A stretch of DNA of 64,000 bases. Origin: Anoplopoma fimbria. Lineage: Eukaryota; Chordata; Actinopteri; Perciformes; Anoplopomatidae. The position numbers were made by a program, and so were the translations under genes. The notes under the pieces were generated by a model. It was given only the letters and a program-made list of their open reading frames with translations. It was not told the origin of the DNA and searched no databases. The stretch covers positions 4,047,688 to 4,111,687 of the forward strand of contig NC_072470.1 of NCBI RefSeq assembly GCF_027596085.1, read 5' to 3'. The first letter of the stretch is position 1, and each line of letters begins with the position of its first letter. Below, one piece after another: positions 1-24,665 of this stretch.

Positions 1-3000
1 CATTTACAAACTGATTCTGTTTTCAGTCGTGTTTTCATTTGAAGCTGAACATGTCATCTCATTACATTTGCTTTCTTTTCACTTTATAAAGAACCAGAGA
101 ATCTTTCCATGCACCGAATTACGTCTTGCAAATTTATTTCCTTTTTGTTCTGTTGTTTTTTATACCTTCTTCCTACGTAAAGAAACTATTTTTTTAAAAG
201 AGACAGTTTTCTTGCTGCTAAATGGACAAATACATATTTTTAATAAACTGTTTTTTGTTGCACTAACAAGTGTTTTTATTTGCCTGAACCTGGGAGAGTT
301 AGGTGATATTTAGGAGTTTAGTTTTGAGCATTTTTTTTCAGAAAATATAGATTTAGGAGAGAACTCTAACGAAGACAAACAAAGATCATGTAAAGCTTCA
401 CTCTGCTGCAGAAACAGTGAGTTATTAATAAAAGCTGTTTATCCATCAAACACATTAAAACTCGTGCATCTAAAAATGTCCATTCACAAGGTTATTGTGT
501 CTATTTTCAGAGTGTAATTTGAATTTAGTGAGCTATAAATCACTCGACCTGATCAATGACAGACATCCCTCATTTTCATTTTACAAGATGAATTTGCATC
601 ATCTGCCAAAACACTGATCTGTGAAGGAAAGACATCATCGCCCTCCGCTGATCATCCTGCATCTCCGTCCTTGACGCTAAAGCCCTCCTCGCTCTCTTTG
701 TTGGTTTCTCTGGATGGAGCAGCAGCAGATGATGCGGAGGATGCAGGCGGTGGAGTGCTGATCATCTAGAAACCAGGGGTTTGAGGGTTTGAGGACTGGA
801 AGGCCGTTCTTCAGAGAGCAGCGAGTATCTTCAGCTGCACGAACGTGAAAGAAAACAAAGCTTTTTCCTAAAACTGACCAAACCTTCATAAGATTTATGG
901 TTTGCACAAATGCAAATTTTATACATTTATCATCAGGAATTAACAGGAACCCCTAAAACACTGCCTCAGGGCAGAAGAGACTTCAGGTGTGTTTGCCTGA
1001 AGATACAGCCGGCTAATCCGTGGCCTTTTTCCCGCTGCTGCAGCCGAGAAAATGATGAATAAGTCATTTTCCTGTGAACAGGTTGGGGAGCCTCAAGTGT
1101 GGAGATGAAGTGAACGGACAGATGGAGGCGAGAGGAAGAGGAGGAAGAGGGGAGAAGAGGAAGAAGAAGTCTCCTGTTCTGTCTGCAAAACTCCTGCAGC
1201 TTCATCTGAACATTAATGCTCTTTTCGACCTTTGACCTTTGCTCCAATGAAGCAGTCCTTTAACGGTTCAAAATAAGAGAACCTTTTCAGACTTTTGTGA
1301 ATATTTGTTTTTTGAGAAAAGGACATGATTGCATTGTGATTCCAGTCTTATTTTCTGCCAAATTACAGTTGTATTTGTTTGGAGAGTATTTTGATGACAT
1401 TTAACAAAGTATTTTACTTTTTGAGTGAATACATAAGTTGGAAAAATGTGAAACTTGAAGTTCCATTAATAGAAAACTGTTGATTTAAAAGCAATCAGAT
1501 TATAAATTACATCCGATTTAAGTCATTTGTGTTCATCTCACTTGTTAAATATTGTCTTTTCACAAATGCTGCAAATTCTCTTCCTCATCTGACAAGAAAG
1601 TTGTTTTAAAGAGCAAAAATAATTCTCACCACCTTCTCTAAAATTCCCCTATTTGCATTCAGGCCACATCTGAGATACATTCCTTGCGTCTCTTCCCATA
1701 ACCAACCTGGCTGACAAGCGGACGCTCAGTTATTCTGATGCAAAGCGGGCCGGGCTGATAGCGAGGGTCCTTGGTAAAGCGCTGAATAGAAGGGCTTCTT
1801 TTCAGACCCCACAGTTCCCATTCAGCCCGGATGAATAGAAGCGTAGAATCCAGTCTGAGCCTCCAACAAGAGCTGAACTTCGGGGCAGCAACGGCTCCGA
1901 ACATTTACCTCTTTATACAAACCGTCTGCTTCTCCTGTTCTCAGGAGGCGTCTGCATTCCAGACTTTACCTCTTTGTCTCTTTTTCTCGAGATATGGTCA
2001 AAGTGCACGTATAAAATAGCATTAAACAGCATCTTCTGCAGAGACATCGACGCACAAAATAAATATCTTCTTCTGTGGTAGGATGATTAAAACATGATTA
2101 CCACTTGGCTCAACATTCCAACTCTTATAGCAACAGCTATTGGATGGATTGCCATGAAATGTGGTGTAAATACTCTCGGTCTTCAGAGGATGAATCCCTC
2201 TGACTTCAGGGATCGTCCGACTTTTCCTGCAGCGCCAACATCCGTTCAAAACAGTCAGAAAAGCAGCAAATCTTCACAGAGAATATTTTCCATTTCCTTT
2301 TGATTAATACTCAACCAACACTTCCAGGGAAGGAAAAGCAAATAAATAAAGGAGGAAGTTTGACAACTTTTACCAACTATTAACAGCATCTTGTGTTCTT
2401 CTTTACAGATGGAGATCGTATGATAATAAACGTGTGTTTTTAATGGGAGAACACCAGTTTTCAGAGGACGTTTTGGAGTAAACATACAAAACAATCCTAC
2501 AAATAAAGACGTAGCTGACTAATGCATTGTGCAGACGCATCGTTCAGCCTCAGTCTGTTGAACGGCATCGGGCTCTTCTTCATGTGGAATAAATGAAAAC
2601 TTCAGCCTGTGTGATTGAGCTGCTGGTCTCTGCAGCCTGAGAAGGCGACAACAGTTGAGAAATCCTTTTTCTAAAAGCGCAGGTCCAAGGTGACTCCGCA
2701 CTGCTGGATGGATATCAGAGCCCTGCGCTGATCTCCAGTCAGTTCATAAGTCGCCTTGATATCCATCATAGGAGCATGTGCAGGGCCGTCGGGTAAATCA
2801 CTAGCTTTCACTTTTCCTGTAGCATTCATCATGCAGGAGGAGAAAGGTGGAGAGATGCCTGAAGCTTTTTATGAAACTTTTGACTGAACCGTCTGAGGCC
2901 AAAACACACAAGCATGAGCTGCATAAGATAATCATGAATTGACAACAAAAAGCGAGAGAAGAGGAGACTTTTTCACCCTTGATGTCCAACTTTTAAAAGC

Positions 3001-4631
3001 ATATATTAGAAGTAAAATGCAGGAAAAGTTGTCGAACTGAATTGATCCAAGTTGATGAGCCGAAGCTGCACTGGCACCTGTTTAGAACGTGATGAAGTAG
3101 GACGAGGTTTTAATTAGAGCTGTAAAAGGAGTTACTCCTCTCCTGTTGGTTCTCTCCAGCTGTTACAGTCGGTCTAATTAGTCGCCATGTTGGAAACTTT
3201 GGTTGCTGCCTTTAAAAGCGCCCTGAGGCGTCGCTGAGAGGGAGAATCAACGGCAGCATGTGTTGCAGACGTTTGGATTTTTACAACTTCCACGAGTAGA
3301 GCAGAGAGTAACGTTTCTTTCAGCTTCTTGATGTCTTTCAGGTCATTGCATTCGGGAAGTGTTTTTCCAAACAGACAATCCGACTTTCTTTCTCAAGCTC
3401 TCTTTTTTATATTTGAGAGATTTGGGAAGAATGCAGCCAAGCGGATTTTAGTTTCCGACTTCTGCACACATCCAAATCAGAATCAAGAGTGGGAAACGTT
3501 TTTGCGGCCGACTGTGCAGAGTTTAAAAAGACAAATGCAAAGTAACAGAGGTCAGAGGTCAGGACTTTTTTGACTTTGCAGGGTGACAGCTGCAAAGCTC
3601 GAGCTCTGCTGCTGTCACATACCTGGACATAAGCCCTTCCACTTAAACAGCAGATGCATAAATCTGAAATCTCTTTGTAGTAAACAGTCATGGAGTCGTC
3701 TCTCCGGGCCCCTCTTTCGGAGCTTATTTGGAGACATTTGGTCTCCATCTTGTCGTCTTTTAGTCGAGTCGTCGTCAGCTCCAGAACAAGTTCCCCGCTC
3801 TGCACTGACAGCAGCTTACACAGCGGTGAGGACAAATAGTCTGGTTTCATCAACGCGGTGAAAGAGGAAGGTCTGTTAGACTGAAGCAAGCTGGGTTCTT
3901 TTTGAGCGTTGAAGAAAGAAAATACTCTCTTTGAAATAGTCATTTAAAGTGAATAAATCTCCATCAGATACCAGAGCTGTAGAAATATGATATATTCAAG
4001 CATTTAGAAAGATTCTAGGATAGTTTTATTGTGAAATTGACATCCTTTCTGCAAAACATTTTCATAAATATCTCCTGTTTTTATTCATATTGTATTAATA
4101 ATGGTTCAGCCCAGGTCACAGTGGTCGCAGAGGCATTTAATCACCAAACCTTCCTTAATGAGCGCCTCATTAGCAGAACACCGACCTTGTACGAGTCATG
4201 TCCCCTCAGCTTTGTTTACAGGGCCACGATGCGGTGAGCGTTACGCAGGTTTATTGTGTTTATTTGCTGCTTTAATGCTCCGTTTGTGTCCGTAGCTTCT
4301 TTATTGATTATGCAACAATAAGAAGCAACAAAAAGGGTTTGAAACTTGACTTTATTGTCTGTGTTTTTCTCTAAAGGAAAGTAAAGGAGTGAATTTAATG
4401 ACTAAAATAGTGCAAGATATCGACAAGTAGAAGAAGAAATGGGATCAAGAGGACAGTCAGGAAAGGAGCCAGTTTGACCTTTGAACTTTGTCACGCAAAT
4501 TCCCTCCGTTGACCTTTTAAAAGGAGGGAAAGACATAGAGTCCAAAATAGTGGCAGCTGTTGTTGCTGCACTATTTACTGCTGCGTGGCTTAACCCCTAA
4601 TAATGCATGTGATTTATATTTTGTATTAATA
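1..4631. other. No gene recognised
   Basis: Open frames here are short, lack domains and overlap on both strands. Locally richer patches (600-860, 1660-1960) could be noncoding regulatory sequence, but nothing identifies them. Confidence 0.5.
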
Positions 4632-4920
4632 ATTACATTACATTACAGTCATGTAGCAGACGCTTTTATCCAAAGCGACTTACAGGAAGTGTATTCAACA
4701 TAGGTATTCAAGAGAACTACTAGTCACCAGAAGTCATAAGTGCATCTCCTTTCTTAAACAAGCATCTTAAAGCATAAACCAGAGCAAAAGTATAGTGCAG
4801 AGGCAAGTTACTACGAAAACAATAATTGTAACAAACTAATACGAATACAATAAGTGCTACAAACTACTACGAATAGGATAAGTGCAGTAAACAAATATGA
4901 ATGCAATAAGTGCTACGAGG
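4632..4920 (+). repeat. Dispersed repeat family copy near SH3BP4
   Basis: Begins with a TTACA run, then GTAGCAGACGCTTTTATCCA and internal tandem units with AATAAGTGCTACAAACTACT. It belongs to the same family as the palindrome 2 copies. Common in fish genomes by recall; family name not assigned. Confidence 0.8.
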
Positions 4921-5022
4921 AAGGCTCAGGGTAGTACTAATCTAAATCTGCAGAGTAATACCAGATAAATGCATTAAAAAGTGCAGTTTTCAGTGTTTAA
5001 GTAAATGAACTTAGCTGTAAGT

Positions 5023-5061
5023 TGTGTTTACTCCCAGTGATGGACACTGGGAGTAAACACA
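5023..5061. repeat. Perfect 17 bp hairpin beside (TG)n
   Basis: TGTGTTTACTCCCAGTG (5023-5039) and its exact complement (5045-5061) are separated by five bases. CTCCCAGTGA recurs at 5162 on the other side of the microsatellite. Confidence 0.9.
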
Positions 5062-5064
5062 TGG

Positions 5065-5066
<2 letters not shown>

Positions 5067-5151
<85 letters not shown>
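5067..5151. repeat. (GT)n microsatellite
   Basis: Uninterrupted 85-base GT run directly after the hairpin. Frames across it are artefacts. Confidence 0.99.
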
Positions 5152-5152
<1 letters not shown>

Positions 5153-5290
5153 CCACGCCCCCTCCCAGTGACGACACTCCTCCATCAGAGCAGCCCTCCT
5201 CCAGCCCTCCTCCAGTCCTCCGGCAGACCGGAGCAGAGGAGGAGGCAGCGGCTTGTCTGTGCGTCTGTCCCCGTTAAAACAAACTTCTCT
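5152..5290 (+). promoter_or_regulatory. GC-rich segment, possible distal promoter/first exon
   Basis: Local CpG- and GC-rich sequence in AT-rich surroundings, with a GGCCACGCCCC SP/KLF-like box and CCTCC repeats. It could be a first noncoding exon or promoter for SH3BP4 6 kb downstream. No splice donor is convincing, so this is a guess from composition. Confidence 0.25.
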
Positions 5291-5989
5291 GACTGAGGAT
5301 CTATAATCTTATTTTAAACCTTTTTATTACTTATTTTTCTTCCTGTGAGCTTTGAGGAAAAAGAGGAATAATAGAATAAATGTCTCCATCAGCTGCTCAT
5401 CTTATTCCCTCAGAGCATCCTTCCAGCAGCAGCAGGTCAGTGCACATCACAGCCCATCTCTTAAAACAGGCATTTCATTATTCTGTTGGCTAATTTGGCA
5501 GATAAATGTGTGGGAATGAATTTGGCTACTCTAAAAATATATAAATAAATAAATCATATCTCCAGTATGTATGAGATATTTCTACATTTACTACTCTGTT
5601 GTGATTATTCACACTCTGCTGCTCTACACTGTGTTTATTGATACATTTATTCAACCTTTTATAAGTATTTCATGACATTTAGAGGTTTTCTGTATTAGTC
5701 CAGGTTTATGGTTATGTTTTAGTGTTTTATGGGGCATTAAATGAAAAGCCTTTCTGCTCCCTTTTACATTCTTCTCCTCTTTTTATTCATCTGTTGTATC
5801 TAACTACTAATAACTAGTCATATTTATTGAATAATTAAATGCAAACATTGAGCAGGAAAGTAGGAAAAAAAGACAAGTTTGACAATTAGCTCTAAATTGT
5901 CACGTGTGCCTCCTCAGCCAGTAAGGTCATCTGATAAGCTGAACCCCCCCCCTTTCCTTTCCACTATCAGGCAGCCTCAGGTTTGAAGC

Positions 5990-6270
5990 ACAAACTCCTC
6001 TTCCTCCTTTTCTTCTTCCTCTTTCTCCTCTTATCCCCTCCTCTTCCTCCCCTTTCTGCTGCCTCCTCTCCTCTTCTTTTCCTCCCTTACTCCTCTTCTC
6101 CTCGCTTGCTTCCTCTTCCTTCCTTCTTCTTTTCCTTTCCCTTGTTCATAATCCTTCCTCCTACTCTTCATCTTCTCACCTCCTCCCTTTTCTGTGTTTG
6201 TCCTCCTCCTACCTCCCTTATCTGCTATCTCCTCTCTGTCTCCTCCCCTCCTTCTTCCTCCTCTTCCTTT
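5990..6270. repeat. Long polypyrimidine tract
   Basis: About 280 bases that are almost all C and T on the plus strand, built from CTCCTCTTCCTCC-like units. The open frame over it (5983-6381) is a low-complexity artefact. Confidence 0.9.
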
Positions 6271-6415
6271 GCTTCCAATGCTTTTTTACTCCTCTTCTTC
6301 ACACACACACTCTCTGTTGTCCCCCCCACCTCGAGGCTAAGCCTGAAAACTAGCATGTCATCGTTTTCAAGCTCCGCGTGAAGGTGCGCTCCATTTTGTA
6401 ATTAATGGCTGCTCA

Positions 6416-6468
6416 GCACACACACACTGGCCACACAAACAAACACACACACACACTGGCCACACAAA

Positions 6469-6547
<79 letters not shown>
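6416..6547. repeat. (CA)n microsatellite with duplicated leader
   Basis: Two copies of CACTGGCCACACAAACAAAC precede a 77-base CA run (6471-6547). Confidence 0.97.
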
Positions 6548-6550
<3 letters not shown>

Positions 6551-7493
6551 GTCTGCACACACATTTTTTGCAAATGTATAGACTTGAATCACCATTCTGT
6601 CCTTTACACACCTTTTGCACGCTGCATTGATATAAAACCCATCAACAAATAACATCTTGATTACATAATTAAAGTACAGAATATTTATGTTTTATGAGTA
6701 TTTATACGTCCGGGCTTCCAGCCAGCAGGAGGTCGGTTCATATAACAATTACATTTACACTGAATTCTTTTAAACCAACCGTGTGCTCCTTTTATTCACT
6801 TATTTAGCAGAACAATGTGCAGAAACCAATTTGGCTTCACTCAAATTAAATATCTCGACAGTTTTCATGTTGTTATTCCTTCATCTTTATTTTTTGGGCG
6901 TCCAATTTTCTGAAGTTTGCGTTCAGTCTTTTCAAAGGGAGCATTGATGCTTTCAAGGACTGTAGGAAAAGGATGCTGTCTTCTCTAGATTGCATTTGAT
7001 CAATCTTTATGGTCTGCATGTTGGTTTTCATAAGTAACACATTGACACAAACTAAAAACAAACAGATGAAAGTAGATAATCCAAAAACTTTGTTTGGAAA
7101 AAGATAGGAATGTAAAACATCACTGAAACACACTGAAAACTTTCGCTTCTTCAGTTCAAGTCCATCTGTTAAATGCTTTATGAATCAAATTAAAAATAGA
7201 TGTAAATCACAGCATTCAAAACACAAAATGAACTTCTTGCTGTTGATGCGTCCTCTTTCTCTTCGCTCGAGGAGTCTGGGAGGAAGAAGCGACACTAAAG
7301 CGACGTATTCGGCTCATTAACCTGGGAATTCATCCTGAGAGGAGAGAGAGGAGCGATTGTAATGTTTTCACAGATTTGGCCGTCGACGAATGTGCTTGAC
7401 CACATGCCAAGCCGAGAATTTATTTATTTATTTCTGCTGGTCTGCAGGGTGAAAACTAAAACCATGAACGTGTCACAAAGCTGCAGCAGGACA

Positions 7494-7496
<3 letters not shown>

Positions 7497-7538
<42 letters not shown>
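7497..7538. repeat. (AG)n microsatellite
   Basis: Uninterrupted AG run of 42 bases. Confidence 0.98.
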
Positions 7539-7539
<1 letters not shown>

Positions 7540-10500
7540 ATGGCGGCACATGACACATCTTGTGTAATCTAAAAATCTAAAATACTTTCAGAGCAATTAA
7601 ATGCCACTCACAGAACTCCTAAAAAAAGAGAGGAAACTTGTCAGATTCATAGGAAAAACTCAGCATTAATGTTTCATAATTCACCATAAATGAATAACTC
7701 GACGGCCCATCAGTGAGCGAGGCCATCCCTCTCACACAACTTGATTGTTTCATCGCCAAAATTAGAAACTTAGTGCATATTCTCATTGTTTTAAGCATGC
7801 AGGCTGCATTAACTCATAAAGGTATGTATTTGCAAAGCTTGTTTTGAACATTGAGTGAGTTGACACATTCTTAAATCCAACAAAAAACATCCTCTCGACA
7901 ATCGATGCATCTTTAAGTGAAAACACGGACGTTTGTTTGATTGTAAGACACGTTTAAAACTGCGTCAATAACAAACTTCCAAGGACGTTCTGCATCACAG
8001 TTCTAAACACATGCCCAAATGCATGCTGGGAGCAGAGCTGCATTGCCGCGGGCCACAACAGGGCAGCCAGCTACTGTAGGAGCCCTAATGCTTTTCTGTC
8101 CCTGAGGTCGGGACTCAATTAAAGCCGCTCTCAGGTTCCTGCAGAATGGAAGAAAGCGCTGACCTTTAACGGCCGTTAAAGGCAAATGAAGTCTCTGGTG
8201 TTGGTGCAGCTTGCATTGTCACATTTAGGGTCATTTATTTTGTCTCTCGAGGGACTGTACAGAGAAAGACAGAGAGCCCATGCAGATCTAAATAACCAAT
8301 AATCACAAGACCTTATAGAATCCCATGATGCAGTAGATAAAGCATGCACCAGCATGCAGCATTTTAAATATTAGGGGAGGTGTTTATTCCTACTTCTGTA
8401 GAATCAGCCAACAATCCTTTAAAGTTGTTTTAATTTCCTTCTACTAAAGTGATAGCGATGAGTCTGTCTTTGGTTTGATGATTTAAGAGACTTTAAGCCC
8501 TTCAGCCTCCTCCTTTGAACTGGGATCATACTGCCTGTTTGAATGCTCCCACAGGGAATTCAACAAGTCTGAATATCACACACTACCGGTGAAGTTTTCC
8601 AGCCCGACACTAACAGAGTCCTCTAATCTGCTCATTTTAAACAGCTGCGATGGAGAAGAGATAAACTCTCCACCAACATATGGCAGCTGGAAATGGTTAT
8701 TACAGGTTATTACAGCGACATTCATCCGGGGATTAGGACCGGCCGACTCTCGGCTAATTAAACTTCCGACTCACTGCTCTGTCAGCCCGACTGAGGTGAG
8801 GTAATAACGCAGAGTATTTCACAGACTCGGATATTAACGCACCATACTGCTGTTTCCAATTTTGAAGACGGGTAACCCACAAGCCCTGCAGCAGTGTGCC
8901 GAGATCTCCTGAGAGCTTCTCCTTTTTAGCGCTTCCTCTCCGTCTGTAAATAGAAATTCATCTGCCAACATGAAGTTAAAACAAAATAAAATAATTTCGC
9001 CAAATGCTTTCTTTACTTTCTGTTGTTATTCTCTAAAATAGAAAGAATCTAGTCTGTAACAGAGGTCACATTGGGTCGTTCTGAGGAATCCATTACCTCC
9101 CGCTGAGTTTCAGCAGCTCCCAATTCCTCTTCTCTTTTCTCCCCCCCGCCTGTATCTGTCAGATACCTCCTGCTGCACTCAGCGGGGATCTCCTCCATGT
9201 TATATCAAAGCCAGCGACTGTGTCTTTGTCCACTGGGCGGTTTGTTATTGATGGTGGTGCTCATTATTGAGCGGGGGGGAGGGCTTTCATCGACGGGCGC
9301 CACGCTCCCCGATGAGAGGGTTCAGAAAATGAAACGTTTGACCGGCCTTAAGCACCAGCTCCCATTTCAAGAGATGTTCAACAAGCCCATGCTCTGCGTC
9401 CCAGAGTGCACCTCTGCTCTGCAACAATCCCAGTCACTTTGAGGCACGAGAGACTAAATATATCTGCTGTTCAAAAAACTGCAAACTGAAGCTGCAGAGG
9501 TTTAAATAAAGACTGAAGTTCTGTCGTGCACTAAAGAAAGCAAGAAAAATCAAGCAACTGTGTCATTTTGGATCATAGTGTTCAAACTGAAAATGGTGAA
9601 AGGTGTCATATAGATGAACCAGGAGTTGCCACTGTTTAAAGACGTTGTGATAGTGTGAGGAACATGCAAATAATGCACACTAATACTGACAAATGACAAT
9701 ACCCTCGATGTGATAAGGGTCATGCAAACATCTCGATTGTTCTTGTGCATAATCGCATAAAGAAAAGCTTGAAGAGCTCAGTTTTGCAAAAGACGGATTC
9801 ACCACTGGAGCTACAAGACTGCAGCTGGAAAATGAAAGTTATTTAAAGCGCCTTGCCGGAGGATGTACATCATGGGATTGTTTGTGTTATTTAGAGTATG
9901 CACGGCTGCATGTAAACAGGGATATTAGTGGAATATTGTATTTGCATTAGCCATGAAGACAGCACAATGTGAATATTGTCTTTTTCGAAATAAGGGCAAA
10001 AGAATGAATATTTTGTGCATGTAAACAGGATTGAAAACTGCATTTCCTCTATTTATTTTCAGATATTTGTATTATATGTGCAGAAAGAGTTAGTTTAACA
10101 CTGTTATGAAGGAAGTTCTGACCATCTTTAGACAGAGAGCTCTGCATTTAATGCCTGTCATCTCCTTGCTACTTATTGCTAATGTTCTGTTTGTTATTGA
10201 AAAAGAAGGTGCAGTAACATAGTGAAGTGATGTGTTTTATGAAAGCAAACATCTGAATCAATATCCCCAGTGTTTAATTCAGCTCCGAACATCACAGCTC
10301 TAATGAAGATAATCAGCGAAAAAGTCATTTATATGGCAGCTTCTGCATTCTGCGTTGCTTTAATCAGATTATTACGCCATCATTAGTGTGGAAATGTTCC
10401 CACTGTCGCTGCAGGAATAATAAAAAGTCTGTTGCGAGTGAAGGACATCGTTCGGCTGCAGGAGAATTTCTAGCTGCTTCATTTATCAGACTGCATTCCT

Positions 10501-11116
10501 CTGATGTCTGTGTGTTGGTTGTGATTTCACACACAAATTGAATCTCAATTCCGACAAGGAAATGGGAGACTTGCTTGTCACAATCAGAATACTAAAAACA
10601 CACAGAGCAGTCCAAATACTTGGGCCTGGGCTCTTAACTAAAATGACGAAGATTTGAATAAAATATTCACTATATTCTGATAGAAAAGTACATTTGACAG
10701 GAAAAAAATGAAAGATCTCTGCCAGAAATTAAAAGAGGAAACACTTGACTAAAAGTTGACAAAAATGTTGCGAGTTGTTGTTGACTAAAAGGATAAAGTT
10801 AATTATATAACTTAAAATATTTTTGTTTTGTTTCTTTATTGCTTATCAATTTCTATCTTTCTATCTCTATTTCTCCTTCTCTCTTTGTTCAGCCAAGAAT
10901 CATTTCATTTCCCTGCTCATCCTTTTAAAAAGCAGTGAGATTTGTCAAGCTTATTTTCAGCTGCTGCAGCTTTGACCTTTGTAGCCTTTAACTGTGTTAA
11001 TGATCTAGCAAATGATCATTACGCATCAGCTAAATGCCTTGATGATGTTTTTTTAATTTTATTTAAATGTGGCTGGTTGCTCCCTTCCTGAAAGGCTTTG
11101 TTTGTTTCCCATCCAG
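7539..11116. other. SH3BP4 upstream region, no gene recognised
   Basis: No coding exon is seen. Stretches at 8560-8820, 9080-9460 and 10260-10480 are less AT-rich, with TAATTA- and CAGCTG-type sites, and could be conserved noncoding elements. Position suggests intron or promoter sequence of SH3BP4. Confidence 0.35.
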
Positions 11117-11159
11117 ATGAAAAGCTGCCAATGAGCGAATCGTATTTCAAGCACTGGCA

Positions 11160-11187
<28 letters not shown>
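11117..11187 (+). promoter_or_regulatory. SH3BP4 5'UTR with acceptor and two upstream ORFs
   Basis: A polypyrimidine tract ending in CCATCCAG at 11116 looks like the acceptor of the first coding exon. The exon would then open directly on an ATG (11117) with a 5-codon ORF ending at 11134. A second ATG at 11131 overlaps that stop as ATGA. It runs 18 codons to TGA at 11187, out of frame across the main ATG at 11160. The acceptor assignment is inferred; the ORFs are read directly. Confidence 0.5.
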
Positions 11188-23345
<12,158 letters not shown>

Positions 23346-24665
23346 ACTTCGTCGTGACATCGTCACATCTGGACTTCCCGTCTCTTGTTTGGCGCCTTCG
23401 GTGGCCAGATAACGTCGATGTGAAACTGGAGGATCTGCCTCGTTTGTTTTTTTTACTCCTGCTTTCTTCTTCATCTCTTTTTGTTCTGTCTTTGTCTCTT
23501 TAGAGACATATCTTTAACGACGTATATATCTTCTCTATTTTGCTTCACATTGTAACTTCCTGTCTCTCACTTTTATGTTTGCTCTAATCGATAGAGTTTT
23601 TTGTGATTTTGTTCATCTTCCTCAGGACAACATCAGAGACCTCAACCACTGCAGTACATAACCACACATGCTGTGAACTTTGACCTTTCCGCCATCTTTA
23701 AAGCCGATTTGACTCCCCGTCCAAACTGAACAGAACCTTTTGTCTGCAAGCCAAAAACAAAAACGACTTTTCCCTCCATTTCTGACTCAGATTTTATTCC
23801 TTCATGGAAAAGAAGGCGGAGCAGATGATTAGATAAACATTAAGTCAGTAATCAGCTCGCCAAAAGCAGTTAGCCCAATGCTAACTACACAGGTGACTCA
23901 GTGTCGTTCATGCAGTAAAGGCACATCATATTTGTTCATGCAAGATATACTTCTATTTTTGTAATGCTTGCAGAACAATACAGACAATGTTTTATCACCA
24001 GTGTTGTTCTTTCTTTCATTGGTTTGGTTCCATATGCTACATGTAAATCCAATTTCTTTTTCAAGCATGAAATCTTGCATTTATTATAAGAGCATCCGGC
24101 ATTTTCCAAATTTTAAAACTGTTTCACAGAAAAAAGTGTTTATCAAAGATGATGAGATGAAGATTGACTTTAATTTAGTTTCAGAATAATAATAATGTGC
24201 AGTTACGTCACATTTTTCATTTTATTTCTTATCTTTCTCCAAAGTACAGCATAAATATAATTAATTTCCTGTTCTACATTTTACTGGAAGGTTAGTATTA
24301 AAATAAAAAAAAACATCAGTTGTCAAATTAAACCTGTAAACCACAGTTTACTGCTAAAATAAATGACTTGAAACTGTGAAACTGTTTTTGTTAAATTTAT
24401 ATTTAAAGAAGCTTTTTGTCTTTGATTTGTGATCTCAGCAAATATAATCAATCGACTTTGAAGCTTTCATTGTTTCATTTCAGTCTTTCATTCGGTGTTT
24501 GTTCCTGTTTTGTTTCAGTATGTTTTGTGACTGCTGCAGTGTTTATTTGTCTGTTTTGGAATATGAACATGCTCTGAACAGAAAATGCGCGAGGACTTTA
24601 TATATTTATATACACGTTCTGTTTCTGTTCAGATGGTTTCAATAAAACTGAAAATTTAAAACAAC
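23346..24665 (+). other. SH3BP4 3'UTR with polyadenylation signal
   Basis: No further coding exon follows the TGA at 23343-23345. A canonical AATAAA at 24641-24646, followed by AT-rich then TGTGTG sequence, is the first convincing 3' end signal. This gives a 3'UTR of about 1.3 kb. Its distal part (about 24075-24505) is one arm of an inverted repeat whose partner lies in intron 2. Confidence 0.7.
24075..24505 (-). repeat. Inverted repeat arm in SH3BP4 3'UTR
   Basis: This is the partner of the arm at 22338-22700, in opposite orientation. The roughly 1.4 kb loop holds the last two coding exons. The arm is upstream of the AATAAA at 24641, so it should be present in the mature 3'UTR while its partner is intronic. 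Whether the arms are two copies of one mobile element or a local inverted duplication cannot be told here. Confidence 0.85.

Noticed and set aside
3407..3943. 178-codon minus-strand frame
   Set aside because: No recognisable domain or splice context, and other frames overlap it. Likely chance, though the length is unusual for this region.
5983..6381. 132-codon plus-strand frame
   Set aside because: It translates the polypyrimidine tract into Leu/Ser/Pro runs, with no domain or exon signals.
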